From: Thermotogae bacterium
GTDB lineage: Bacteria; Thermotogota; Thermotogae; Petrotogales; Kosmotogaceae
NCBI GenBank assembly: GCA_003643975.1
Contig: QNAR01000008.1
Span: forward strand, 1-22,146
DNA: 22,146 nt
Direction: 5' to 3'
Numbering within the stretch: position 1 is the first letter of the stretch; each line of letters begins with the position of its first letter. Made by a program: the position numbers and the translations under genes. The notes under the pieces were generated by a model. That model searched no databases and was not told the origin of the DNA. It was given only the letters and a program-made list of their open reading frames with translations. Positions 1 through 6,713 of this stretch are shown here, one piece after another.

Positions 1-302
1 CTATTCAAACTCACTCCCCAGTAATAGCCTTCCTTACCTCCTTTGGAGCTGATAAAATTTATGAATTCTTCTACTTCAGGCCATGAGTCGTTGAAATACA
101 GCTTGCTGTATCTGTCACTGAGATAGCCAGTAGAAAAGTTGATAAGGTTTTCACATACATTTTGTACAGAACGAACCATCGAATATTCTCTTGAACGCTT
201 TATCGTTCGATTAAGCTGCAAGCTCATAGTAGTTAAAATTATCGAAGCGAATACCATTACAAAAAGCGTAATAGTTAATACATAACCCTTCTTATGGTTC
301 AT
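1..302 (-). CDS. Pilin-like protein lacking Glu5, partial (GspK/PilX/ComGG-type position)
   Basis: The gene reads from an ATG at 302 and runs off the left edge after about 100 codons, so the C-terminus is missing. The product begins MNHKKG followed by a hydrophobic helix of about 20 residues (YVLTITLFVMVFASIILTT), then a polar region. This is the shape of a type IV prepilin-like protein: short basic leader, Gly at the cleavage site, one membrane helix. Residue +5 after the predicted cleavage is Ile, not the Glu found in its two upstream neighbours. That absence is typical of GspK-type minor pilins, and ComGG-type proteins may share it. Its ATG overlaps the stop region of the preceding gene by 11 nt, so the two are translationally linked. 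The family call rests on the N-terminus and the neighbours; exact function is unknown. Confidence 0.65.
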   Translation of the reverse strand, partial: MNHKKGYVLTITLFVMVFASIILTTMSLQLNRTIKRSREYSMVRSVQNVCENLINFSTGYLSDRYSKLYFNDSWPEVEEFINFISSKGGKEGYYWGVSLN

Positions 303-663
303 TGTATCCAACCACATAAAAGAGATCACTCCTTCCGGTAAGTGTGTCTCTGAGTTTTGCCGTGTATAGACTTATATTTTCATCATTCCCGGGGTGTACC
401 ATATCTACATCTTCAATGAGTTCGAACTCTGAAAGTCCCAATCTATCCAGCAAATCATTTATCGCTTCCATCGTCGTTGTAGCAGAAGGCGAATACATGA
501 AAAAGTCAATAATGGCTGATTTAGCTGCAAGAAATCTTACCGCGTGTTGGTTTTCATTGGAGATCTCTTTTGTGTGGCTTATAACAAACATACTCGAAAT
601 AAGGAAAATTCCCACAACAAGTAAAGCAATTATTGTTTCTACCAGCGAAAAGCCTCTTCTCAA
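292..663 (-). CDS. Type IV pilin-like (minor pilin/pseudopilin) protein
   Basis: This encodes a 123-residue protein with a class III prepilin signal, MRRG then FSLVE. It has a basic leader, Gly at -1, Phe at +1 and Glu at +5, followed by a hydrophobic helix to about residue 28. A prepilin peptidase would cut after the Gly and methylate Phe. The rest is a short soluble domain I cannot assign. The start is a TTG at 663 preceded by a GGTGAGGT ribosome site, and it overlaps the upstream stop in a TTGA quartet. With its neighbours it forms a three-gene minor-pilin set, likely part of a type IV pilus, a DNA-uptake pseudopilus or a type II-like secretion machine. No ATPase, platform or peptidase gene lies in the window to say which. 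Confidence 0.75.
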   Translation of the reverse strand: MRRGFSLVETIIALLVVGIFLISSMFVISHTKEISNENQHAVRFLAAKSAIIDFFMYSPSATTTMEAINDLLDRLGLSEFELIEDVDMVHPGNDENISLYTAKLRDTLTGRSDLFYVVGYNEP

Positions 664-1154
664 AAGAACCTCACCGCCCCATTCGTCCTTCGAGTTACTC
701 CTTCATAGCTAAGAGTAGCGTCGTAAGTTAGCCACTGTGTCTCGCTACCAGCTGAAAAAACAATATTACTTATATGTTCTGCAATGACATTAGTTACAGT
801 TCCATCTGGAGTTGCTGGAAAAGTATAGACAACCCTCTGCGATCCCACATCGAAAAAGATCATCTGTGTGACAGTCGCAAAATTTGTTAATCCCGTATCT
901 GTATATTGTGGTACAGAAGTGATAAAACTAATCGTATGTTCATCGGGAATTTCTGAAAGACCATTCCAATTCCTCGAAATAATATAGTCTAGAGAAGTCT
1001 GCAATTTCGTGGCTTCTTCATCGAGAATATTAGATTTCATAATTCGCCCGCTGGTGCGAATGAAAAAAACAGTAAGCACCAGTATAGTAAGAATAACTAT
1101 AGATGAAATAGAAAGTGCTGCTAAAAGTTCTGCCAAAGTCATTCCTTTGCGCAT
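660..1154 (-). CDS. Type IV pilin-like (minor pilin/pseudopilin) protein, first gene of the trio
   Basis: From ATG 1154 the product is 164 residues, beginning MRKG then MTLAE: a prepilin peptidase site with Gly at -1, Met at +1 and Glu at +5. A hydrophobic helix spans about residues 5-30, and a soluble domain rich in beta-type sequence follows. An in-frame ATG at 1163 also exists, but the AAAAAGG site touches it directly. The same site sits 9 nt before ATG 1154, which also gives the normal short basic leader, so I prefer 1154. The length and position suit a GspJ/PilW-like minor pilin. It lies about 46 nt downstream of the sugar permease stop, and a possible promoter occurs in that gap. Confidence 0.75.
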   Translation of the reverse strand: MRKGMTLAELLAALSISSIVILTILVLTVFFIRTSGRIMKSNILDEEATKLQTSLDYIISRNWNGLSEIPDEHTISFITSVPQYTDTGLTNFATVTQMIFFDVGSQRVVYTFPATPDGTVTNVIAEHISNIVFSAGSETQWLTYDATLSYEGVTRRTNGAVRFF

Positions 1155-1187
1155 GTTATCCATCCTTTTTAAAACTCATCTAAAAAT

Positions 1188-1216
1188 ATTATATACCTTC
1201 TCACCCTTTAACCGAA
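1188..1216 (-). promoter_or_regulatory. Possible promoter of the pilin-like genes
   Basis: On the minus strand a TATAAT (1193 to 1188) lies between the permease stop and the first pilin gene. A weak -35 match, TTCGGT (1216 to 1211), is placed 17 bp upstream inside the permease end. This could separate pilin expression from the transporter, but the -35 is poor and the region is AT-rich, so it may be chance. Confidence 0.3.
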
Positions 1217-2019
1217 CCAGCGAGGAGACCCCGTAAAAAATATTTTCCCAAAAGAACGTAAACCAATAGAGTTGGAAGAGCTGCGAGTAAAGCGCCCGCC
1301 ATTTGCACATTCCACTCTACTACCTTGCTGCCCGCAAGATTAACCAGTGCAACGGTGATTGGTTGTTTTGTCGGATCGCTGGTTACGGTAACGGCAAAGA
1401 GGAATTCATTCCAGATATTCGTGAACTGCCATATTATCACGACCACAAAACCGGGAAGAGAGATAGGGAACAAAACCTTCCAATAAACCTTAAAGATACC
1501 CGCGCCATCTATATGGGCTGCTTCGATAAGCTCTGTTGGTACTTCCGCGTAATAATTTCTGAAGATGAGTGTTGTGATGGGAAGACCATAGATAATGTGA
1601 AGGATAACCAGTCCCCATATGGAACCGTATAGATTGATGCTCTGAAGAAATCGAATCACAGGGAAAAGAACGCTCTGGTAAGGAATAAACATGCCAAAGA
1701 GAATTAAGGTAAACAGAAGGTTAGAACCTCTGAATTTTATCTTGGAAAGCACATATCCATTTATAGAACCTACCAACGCGGAAATAATTGTAGCAGGTAT
1801 AACGAGGATAAAGCTATTTTTGAGATTTGGAGAAAGCTTTTGAAACGCTTTAACGAACCCCTGAAAAGACGCCTTCAAAGGCAAAAACCACATTTTTTCA
1901 AGGCTGACTTCCTGCAGTGGCTTAAAACTCGTAGAAATCAAAACATAAATGGGAATCAAAAAGAACAGGGTAAAAATGATCAAAAGAATGTATGTGAATA
2001 ACTTGCTCACCCGACTCAT
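1201..2019 (-). CDS. Sugar ABC transporter permease, MalG/UgpE-like (second permease)
   Basis: This is a 272-residue inner-membrane permease of the CUT1 carbohydrate family, with about six membrane segments, the first at residues 8-30. The cytoplasmic EAA loop that contacts the ATPase is at residues 166-185 (EAAHIDGAG, then a LFPI stretch). The N-terminal ISTSFKP stretch is typical of the MalG side of the pair. It would dimerise with the permease encoded just upstream and take sugar from the binding protein encoded at 2995-4230. Its ATG overlaps the upstream stop as ATGA, so translation is coupled. No ATP-binding subunit is encoded nearby. A shared MalK/MsmX-type ATPase elsewhere is the usual solution. 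Family assignment is firm; the sugar is inferred. Confidence 0.92.
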   Translation of the reverse strand: MSRVSKLFTYILLIIFTLFFLIPIYVLISTSFKPLQEVSLEKMWFLPLKASFQGFVKAFQKLSPNLKNSFILVIPATIISALVGSINGYVLSKIKFRGSNLLFTLILFGMFIPYQSVLFPVIRFLQSINLYGSIWGLVILHIIYGLPITTLIFRNYYAEVPTELIEAAHIDGAGIFKVYWKVLFPISLPGFVVVIIWQFTNIWNEFLFAVTVTSDPTKQPITVALVNLAGSKVVEWNVQMAGALLAALPTLLVYVLLGKYFLRGLLAGSVKG

Positions 2020-2960
2020 TTGCTCACTTCCCTTTTCATAGATGAAACAAGGTAAGGTACGATTACAACAGCCACCATGACAAGCATGACTATGGCAATT
2101 GCAGAGCCTGTTGCGTATTTGTTAGCTCGAAAAGTCGTTTCAAACATGTAGATAGCCGGAACATCAGTAACATTGTTAGGACCACTTCCAGTCATTGAAT
2201 AAACTAAATCAAAAATCTTCAAAGAGATGTGACCGAGAATAATCATTGCACTCAGCGTTATAGGTCTCAAAATGGGGAATTTGATTCTCCAAAAGATCTG
2301 CCTGCTGGTTGCTCCATCAACTTTTGCCGCTTCGATAAGAGCTTGGTCGATACCTCTCAGCCCGGCAAGGTACATTGCCATGGTATAACCAGATAACTGC
2401 CAAATGGCAGCAATTATAACCGGGATTAAGGCGAGATTGAAATGAAATATTGAAACCGTACTCGTATACCAGCTCCATTGGAGAGATTCCAACCCGAGTA
2501 ATTTATATAGGAGATTCATTCCCTGAGGAAATTTTGGTAAAATGCCCGGTGCGAAAATCCAGCTCCATACTGTACCCGTTACCACAAATGAAATTGCCAT
2601 GGGGAAGAGAAATAAATTTTGAAAAATCCTCGATCCTTTAAGGCCCTTATCCAGAAGCACCGCTAACAAAATTCCCAGTGAAAGGCACCCCAAAATAAAA
2701 AAGAGTGTGAAGAAGAGCGTGTTCCATAGATCCGTTTGAAATCTTGGGTCTTCAAAAAGGCGAAAATAGTTTCTGAGACCCACGAAGATGTATTCACCTT
2801 TCATCAGTTTTGAAAAACTATTCCAGTTAGAAAAGGACACCCTGACAGTCCAACCAATAAACCCATATACGAAGATTCCCAAAGAAATCAAGGTTGGAAG
2901 AAGAATAAAAAAGCCTAAAAGCCTTCTACGTGTTGAACCCTTTATCTGAATCACCCCCAA
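2016..2960 (-). CDS. Sugar ABC transporter permease, MalF/UgpA-like (first permease)
   Basis: The open frame gives up to 314 residues with about six membrane helices, starting near residue 14, and a conserved EAA loop at residues 210-229 (EAAKVDGATSRQIFWRIKFP). It is the partner of the MalG-like permease just downstream. The start is uncertain. The TTG at 2960 and GTG at 2954 lie within or against the ribosome site GGGGGTGA (2958 to 2951), so neither is well placed. The best-spaced codon is an in-frame ATA at 2945, which would give a protein starting at residue 6 with a basic N-terminus. An intrinsic terminator sits between this gene and the binding-protein gene, so expression probably depends on read-through. 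Confidence 0.9.
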   Translation of the reverse strand: MGVIQIKGSTRRRLLGFFILLPTLISLGIFVYGFIGWTVRVSFSNWNSFSKLMKGEYIFVGLRNYFRLFEDPRFQTDLWNTLFFTLFFILGCLSLGILLAVLLDKGLKGSRIFQNLFLFPMAISFVVTGTVWSWIFAPGILPKFPQGMNLLYKLLGLESLQWSWYTSTVSIFHFNLALIPVIIAAIWQLSGYTMAMYLAGLRGIDQALIEAAKVDGATSRQIFWRIKFPILRPITLSAMIILGHISLKIFDLVYSMTGSGPNNVTDVPAIYMFETTFRANKYATGSAIAIVMLVMVAVVIVPYLVSSMKREVSK

Positions 2961-2991
2961 AAAAGAAATAATAGGGCCCTAGGGGCCCTAT
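2959..2991 (-). terminator. Attenuating terminator between binding-protein and permease genes
   Basis: A perfect 9-bp inverted repeat (ATAGGGCCC at 2971-2979 and its complement at 2983-2991, 3-nt loop) begins a few bases after the binding-protein stop. It is followed on the minus strand by a U-rich tail ending in six T (2964 to 2959). This is a rho-independent terminator pattern inside an operon. It would give more binding protein than permease, as is common for such systems. The tail runs straight into the ribosome site of the permease gene. Confidence 0.8.
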
Positions 2992-2994
2992 GAA

Positions 2995-4230
2995 TTATTC
3001 GAGGTAATCTTCAGCAGCGTAAGTAATTTCTCTGAGCGCTTTTTTAACATCTTTTGTGGTGATATACATATTTATCGTATCGTTTAGGGCAGTCGCAAAG
3101 CCTTCAGGGGCTGCGGAACCATGGATTATGGATGGACAAAGGGCATTTGTTGCAAAGTCATTCATTGACCAGGTAAGATAGTCATCATAAAGGCTCTTGT
3201 CAGCATCGATCCTTGCCGGAATGGATCCTTTTATCGGGTTAAAAGTATCCTGTCCCTCCACAGAAGAAATTATCTTCAGCCATTTGATGGCATTTTCTCT
3301 GTGTGGAGCGTTTTTCGGTAGCCCAAAAGTGTCCGTTACGACCATGAAGGAGCCTTTGGTGCCTGGAACCGTCATCCAGCCAAATTCCTTTCCTGGAGTC
3401 CAGCCAAGAGTCTTCAAATAGCCTTCTGCCCAATCTCCCATTACATTGAAAGCCGCTTTGCCCTCAAAAACAAGCAATGTCGCATCCTGCCAGGTGAGTG
3501 AGGCATGATTTTCGTTTATATAATTCATGAGTTCTTTGAAAATTTCAAGGGCTTCCTTAACACCCTGGTGGTCGAAGGAAGTTCGACCATTCCAGAGGCC
3601 ATTGTAGTTGTATGCGCCAAGAGTCGAAAGAAGAATATCTTCAAAAAGATGGGTGGCTGTCCACTTGTTTTTATCACCCAGGGCAAGCGGAACATATCCT
3701 GCGGCTTTTATTTTCTTGAGTGCTTCGATAAATTCTGGCCAGGTTGCTGGGAGTTCTTTGATACCCACTTCCTCAAGTATTGCTTTGTTGTAGAAAACGA
3801 CATTACCCCTGTGAACATTTACAGGAATAGAATAAATTTCGCCATTGTAACTGCAAATTCTCAAGATATCAGCTGGAAACTTATCCTTTATTCCCCATTG
3901 TTCCAAAAGCCCGGTAATGGGTTCCATCATACCGGTAACAACATAGGTGTCAATTAGCTCCATACCACCATGTACCTGGAAAGAATCAGGCGGATTGCCC
4001 CCAAGCATCCTTGTTTTCAACACAGCTTTTGCGTTAGTTCCAGCACCACCTGCTACAGTAGCGTTGATGATCTCAACGTCTGGATAGTACTTGTGGAAAA
4101 CATCGTACAATGCAAGTAGTCCTTCTTCCTCACCTCCACCGGTCCACCAGCTAAAAATCTCCAGCTGGTTGCTGGCAAATGCTGCATAAGAAAGTAGCAA
4201 AACCACCAAAATCACAAGTACCTTCTTCAT
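2995..4230 (-). CDS. Periplasmic sugar-binding protein of a CUT1 ABC transporter (glucose/galactose-type, GtsA-like)
   Basis: This 411-residue secreted solute-binding protein of the family 1 (MalE-like) class has a basic start, a hydrophobic core and a likely signal peptidase I cut after AFA (residue 19). There is no lipobox cysteine, so it should be free in the periplasm. The mature start LEIFSWWTGGGEE strongly resembles glucose/galactose-binding proteins of Thermus and the GtsA group. The GNPPDSFQVHGG and ATWPEFIEALKKIKAAG stretches are also typical of these. It heads the transporter operon, with AT-rich promoter sequence and a palindrome upstream. Glucose or galactose as substrate is inferred from the N-terminal motif; other hexoses or oligosaccharides are possible. 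Confidence 0.88.
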   Translation of the reverse strand: MKKVLVILVVLLLSYAAFASNQLEIFSWWTGGGEEEGLLALYDVFHKYYPDVEIINATVAGGAGTNAKAVLKTRMLGGNPPDSFQVHGGMELIDTYVVTGMMEPITGLLEQWGIKDKFPADILRICSYNGEIYSIPVNVHRGNVVFYNKAILEEVGIKELPATWPEFIEALKKIKAAGYVPLALGDKNKWTATHLFEDILLSTLGAYNYNGLWNGRTSFDHQGVKEALEIFKELMNYINENHASLTWQDATLLVFEGKAAFNVMGDWAEGYLKTLGWTPGKEFGWMTVPGTKGSFMVVTDTFGLPKNAPHRENAIKWLKIISSVEGQDTFNPIKGSIPARIDADKSLYDDYLTWSMNDFATNALCPSIIHGSAAPEGFATALNDTINMYITTKDVKKALREITYAAEDYLE

Positions 4231-4279
4231 TTCAATACCTCCCCCTTTCTGTTTTCCCCGGTTGGGGTTTCCAAAATTA

Positions 4280-4307
4280 AGTATACTTAAAAATTAGTTG
4301 CAACCAA
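4280..4307 (-). promoter_or_regulatory. Predicted promoter with overlapping palindromic operator, sugar transporter operon
   Basis: On the minus strand a TATACT (4285 to 4280) lies 16 bp after a TTGGTT (4307 to 4302), giving a plausible housekeeping promoter about 50 nt ahead of the binding-protein ATG. The -35 lies in an inverted repeat centred on GTTGCAAC (4297-4304, flanked by TT/AA at 4294-4307), so a repressor bound there would block RNA polymerase. The -10 is itself in the 10-bp palindrome AAGTATACTT. Central-CpG or GC-centred palindromes like this suit LacI-type regulators, but no LacI gene is in the window. Confidence 0.45.
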
Positions 4308-4422
4308 AGAGTAACAACGACTTGTCACAACATTTTTACAGAAAGTAGCGTTATGATTGGATGTTTGCTCTAAAAAGAGAATTAGGCAGGAAAAATTGTA
4401 TAATAGTCTGGGAGGTGTTCAG

Positions 4423-5706
4423 GTGAATTACAGAGCAATAATGATCGGTGAAGAATTGAAAGAGCTCGATGCCTTTAATTGCTTTTCAAGCATATATGAG
4501 CTTGATTTTGATTATCTGGTGAATGTTGGAAAAGATCTACCCACATTGTTGTTCATAGATGGAGCTTCCTATGATGAAAAAGTGTTGCAAGACTGGCTTT
4601 ACGCTTTTACAAATATAATTCTCATAAATAACAACCCTATCAGGGCTTTCATACTCAAAGGCTATTCTGAAGAGATTCATTTATTCAAAGGTTATTACAG
4701 AATAGTTGGAAGTCCGCGAAGTTCAAGACAGCTTGTTCAAGAAATCATCAAGCGTATTGATTCGCAGCTATCCAGAATCGTTGGGGAGAGTAAGAAAATC
4801 GTAGAGCTGAAAAAGATGCTGGTGCTTTCAATGTTTTATGATGGAAGCGTTATGATACTGGGTGAAACGGGAACAGGAAAAAACCTCTTAGCTGAGGTAA
4901 TGGCTGAATTATCACCACGATGGGACAGACCCTTCTATTCTATGAATTGCGCAGCTATACCAGATACCCTTTTGGAAAGTGAGCTCTTTGGTTACAAGAA
5001 AGGAGCTTTTACCGGTGCAAATACGGAAAAAGCTGGGCTTATAGAACTGGCAAATACTGGAACGCTTTTTCTCGACGAAATTGGCGATATGCCTATGAAC
5101 CTCCAGGCAAAAATATTAAGCATTACCGAAAATCGAGAGTATTTTAAAATAGGTGCTACACAACCTAAAAAAGTGGATGTGAGGTTTGTTACAGCAACTA
5201 ACAGAACAGATGATACCGCACTTAGAAATGATCTTCGCTTCAGATTATCGGCGATAAAAGTCGAGCTTCCCCCATTAAGAGAGAGGAGAGGGGATATTCC
5301 GATTATATTTGACAATGTGCTCAGAGAAAAAGGATATTTGCTTACTTTTGAGAGTTTACCCAAAGAACTAAAGGAAATTTTCCTGGAATATGATTACCCC
5401 GGGAATATTAGGGAGTTACTCAATATGATTGAGGAATACCTCGCCGTGAACGCTGTGGTTTGCATGACAACAACTAAAAATCTCGAAGAACTCACGCGTT
5501 TATTAGCCGAAGAGGCGAAAATCAAATATATTACAAAAGGGCTTACTTACAAGGAGTTTTTAAACGATTTGCATAGGCGTATAACTAAAGAACTACTTGA
5601 ACAACGTACAGAAAGCCTTAAAAACGATATAAACCTCGTTTCTAAAGAATTTGGGCTAACACCCAGGCGAATTCGTGATTTAATTGGAGAGTTCGGACTG
5701 AAGTGA
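4423..5706 (+). CDS. Sigma-54-dependent-type AAA+ transcriptional activator with pseudo-receiver domain
   Basis: From the GTG at 4423, preceded by GGGAGGTG with a 5-nt gap, the protein is 427 residues. Residues 1-112 look like a degenerate receiver fold. Asp46 follows a hydrophobic strand, but the acidic pair of strand 1 and the usual Lys near strand 5 are missing. Residues 120-345 form a bacterial enhancer-binding AAA+ domain. It has Walker A GETGTGK (147-153), the sigma-54 contact loop GAFTGA (194-199), Walker B LFLDE (215-219), sensor I TATNR, the Arg-finger region at 271-274 and the sensor II YPGNIREL (325-332). A Fis-like helix-turn-helix ends the protein (about 403-424). It is divergent from the sugar transporter, a possible target. 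A TATAAT at 4399-4404 lies very close to the ribosome site and may or may not be its promoter. It ends 3 nt from the convergent degV-like gene. Confidence 0.88.
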   Translation: MNYRAIMIGEELKELDAFNCFSSIYELDFDYLVNVGKDLPTLLFIDGASYDEKVLQDWLYAFTNIILINNNPIRAFILKGYSEEIHLFKGYYRIVGSPRSSRQLVQEIIKRIDSQLSRIVGESKKIVELKKMLVLSMFYDGSVMILGETGTGKNLLAEVMAELSPRWDRPFYSMNCAAIPDTLLESELFGYKKGAFTGANTEKAGLIELANTGTLFLDEIGDMPMNLQAKILSITENREYFKIGATQPKKVDVRFVTATNRTDDTALRNDLRFRLSAIKVELPPLRERRGDIPIIFDNVLREKGYLLTFESLPKELKEIFLEYDYPGNIRELLNMIEEYLAVNAVVCMTTTKNLEELTRLLAEEAKIKYITKGLTYKEFLNDLHRRITKELLEQRTESLKNDINLVSKEFGLTPRRIRDLIGEFGLK

Positions 5707-5709
5707 GCC

Positions 5710-6558
5710 CTAAAGCGATTTCTCTCTCCACTCTGTTATGATACCTATAACCGAAGGTCCCAGATGCGTTAATACAACAGGTTCTATTGTTGATACAAAA
5801 GTTTCTACATTGTTGAAGTTGCTTTTTAGTTTTTTAAGTAGGAGCTCACTATCATCCGGACGATTCACGCTGAGTATTCTCACACTTTTCAATTCATGCC
5901 TTGCCATAGGCATAGTAGCGAGGGAGAACAATTTTTCGAGAAGCTTCTTGTTCCCTCTGATCGTTCCAGCTGCTTTCAATTCTCCATCAGATAGTTCTAT
6001 TAAGGGCTTCAAATTCAACAAGCTCCCGATGAGAACCTTGGCTTTACCGATTCTTCCTCCACGATATAAGTAATCAAGTGAATCAACGGAAAAAATTATC
6101 CGGACTTTTTTGTAAAATTGATTCGCATATTCGAGCAATTCTTCGAGAGGTCGCCCTTCATCTGCGAGTTTTCTCAAACTAATAGCGAGTGAACCTAATG
6201 CGTAACTCGTGAGTTTTGAGTCTATGACTTTAACTGGTATGTCAACCATTTCGGCTGCAACCAGAGCAGAACTGTAGGTACCACTCAATTTTGCCGAGAT
6301 AACGGGAACAAGAATACAATCACACTCTGCCTTGATCTTTTCAAACACTTCAAAAAAGTCATTTGGACTTGGCTGTGATGTAAGTGCGGAAAAAGAGCTA
6401 TCGAGCATCTCTTTACTATATTCTTTTGGGTCGATTTCAATGGCTTTAGTGTACTTGCCATCTCTGTTGATATAAAGCGATACAAGGTGGATATTGTACT
6501 TCTCAAGTACCTCAGGTTCAAGAGAACAGGTGCTGTCTGTGACAATACCGCATTTCAA
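5710..6558 (-). CDS. DegV family (FakB-like) fatty-acid-binding protein
   Basis: This 282-residue cytosolic protein of the DegV/EDD fold binds fatty acids and, in FakAB systems, presents them to the kinase FakA for acyl-phosphate formation. Visible hallmarks are the opening GIVTDSTCSL, the TSQPSP stretch (60-65), SGTYSSA (92-98) and LYRGGRIGKAK with a following LLNLKPLIEL. Length is normal. The start is TTG at 6558, since GGGAGGTG lies 5 nt upstream and no in-frame ATG fits. No FakA gene is in the window. It converges on the sigma-54 activator gene with only 3 nt between the two stops and no visible terminator. The ribosome site can fold into a small hairpin (6564-6578). Confidence 0.88.
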   Translation of the reverse strand: MKCGIVTDSTCSLEPEVLEKYNIHLVSLYINRDGKYTKAIEIDPKEYSKEMLDSSFSALTSQPSPNDFFEVFEKIKAECDCILVPVISAKLSGTYSSALVAAEMVDIPVKVIDSKLTSYALGSLAISLRKLADEGRPLEELLEYANQFYKKVRIIFSVDSLDYLYRGGRIGKAKVLIGSLLNLKPLIELSDGELKAAGTIRGNKKLLEKLFSLATMPMARHELKSVRILSVNRPDDSELLLKKLKSNFNNVETFVSTIEPVVLTHLGPSVIGIITEWREKSL

Positions 6559-6600
6559 AATACCACCTCCCGAAGGTGTAAATGCAATAAAATGCCAGCT

Positions 6601-6663
6601 TTAACTTTGGTTAAAACGTTCGAAATATGTACATATTAGCGAGATTAAGTACGAAAACTGTAC
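6601..6663. promoter_or_regulatory. Cluster of inverted repeats between degV-like gene and phoH operon
   Basis: This 155-nt divergent gap holds three symmetric elements: TTAACTTTGGTTAA (6601-6614), the perfect 14-bp palindrome AATATGTACATATT (6624-6637), and two GTAC units (6649-6652 and 6660-6663) 7 nt apart. They lie upstream of the phoH -10 and within reach of a degV promoter, so they may be binding sites for one or more dimeric regulators. No regulator is identified and AT-rich DNA gives such repeats by chance, so function is inferred. Confidence 0.35.
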
Positions 6664-6678
6664 GCAAAAAGAATATGC

Positions 6679-6686
6679 TGTATAAT
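6679..6686 (+). promoter_or_regulatory. Predicted -10 promoter element of the phoH operon
   Basis: TGTATAAT with a perfect TATAAT (6681-6686) lies 28 nt before the TTG start of the PhoH-family gene. No good -35 is found at 16-18 bp, the best being a weak TGTACG. The predicted transcript would start near 6693, leaving about 20 nt of leader containing the ribosome site GAGGAGGCG. Confidence 0.5.
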
Positions 6687-6713
6687 TTATTCATAAGATG
6701 AGGAGGCGATAAA

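Noticed and set aside
3505..3957. 150-residue plus-strand open frame opposite the sugar-binding protein
   Set aside because: No ribosome site and no recognisable motif; it lies fully inside a well-supported gene on the other strand.
4251..4275. CCCC-GGTT-GGGG hairpin in the leader of the sugar-binding protein mRNA
   Set aside because: Only a 4-bp stem without a U-tract and not over the ribosome site; too weak to call a riboswitch or terminator.
6559..6713. tRNA, riboswitch or sigma-54 promoter in the degV-phoH gap
   Set aside because: No T-loop sequence, no conserved riboswitch core recognised, and no GG-N10-GC pattern with -24/-12 consensus.
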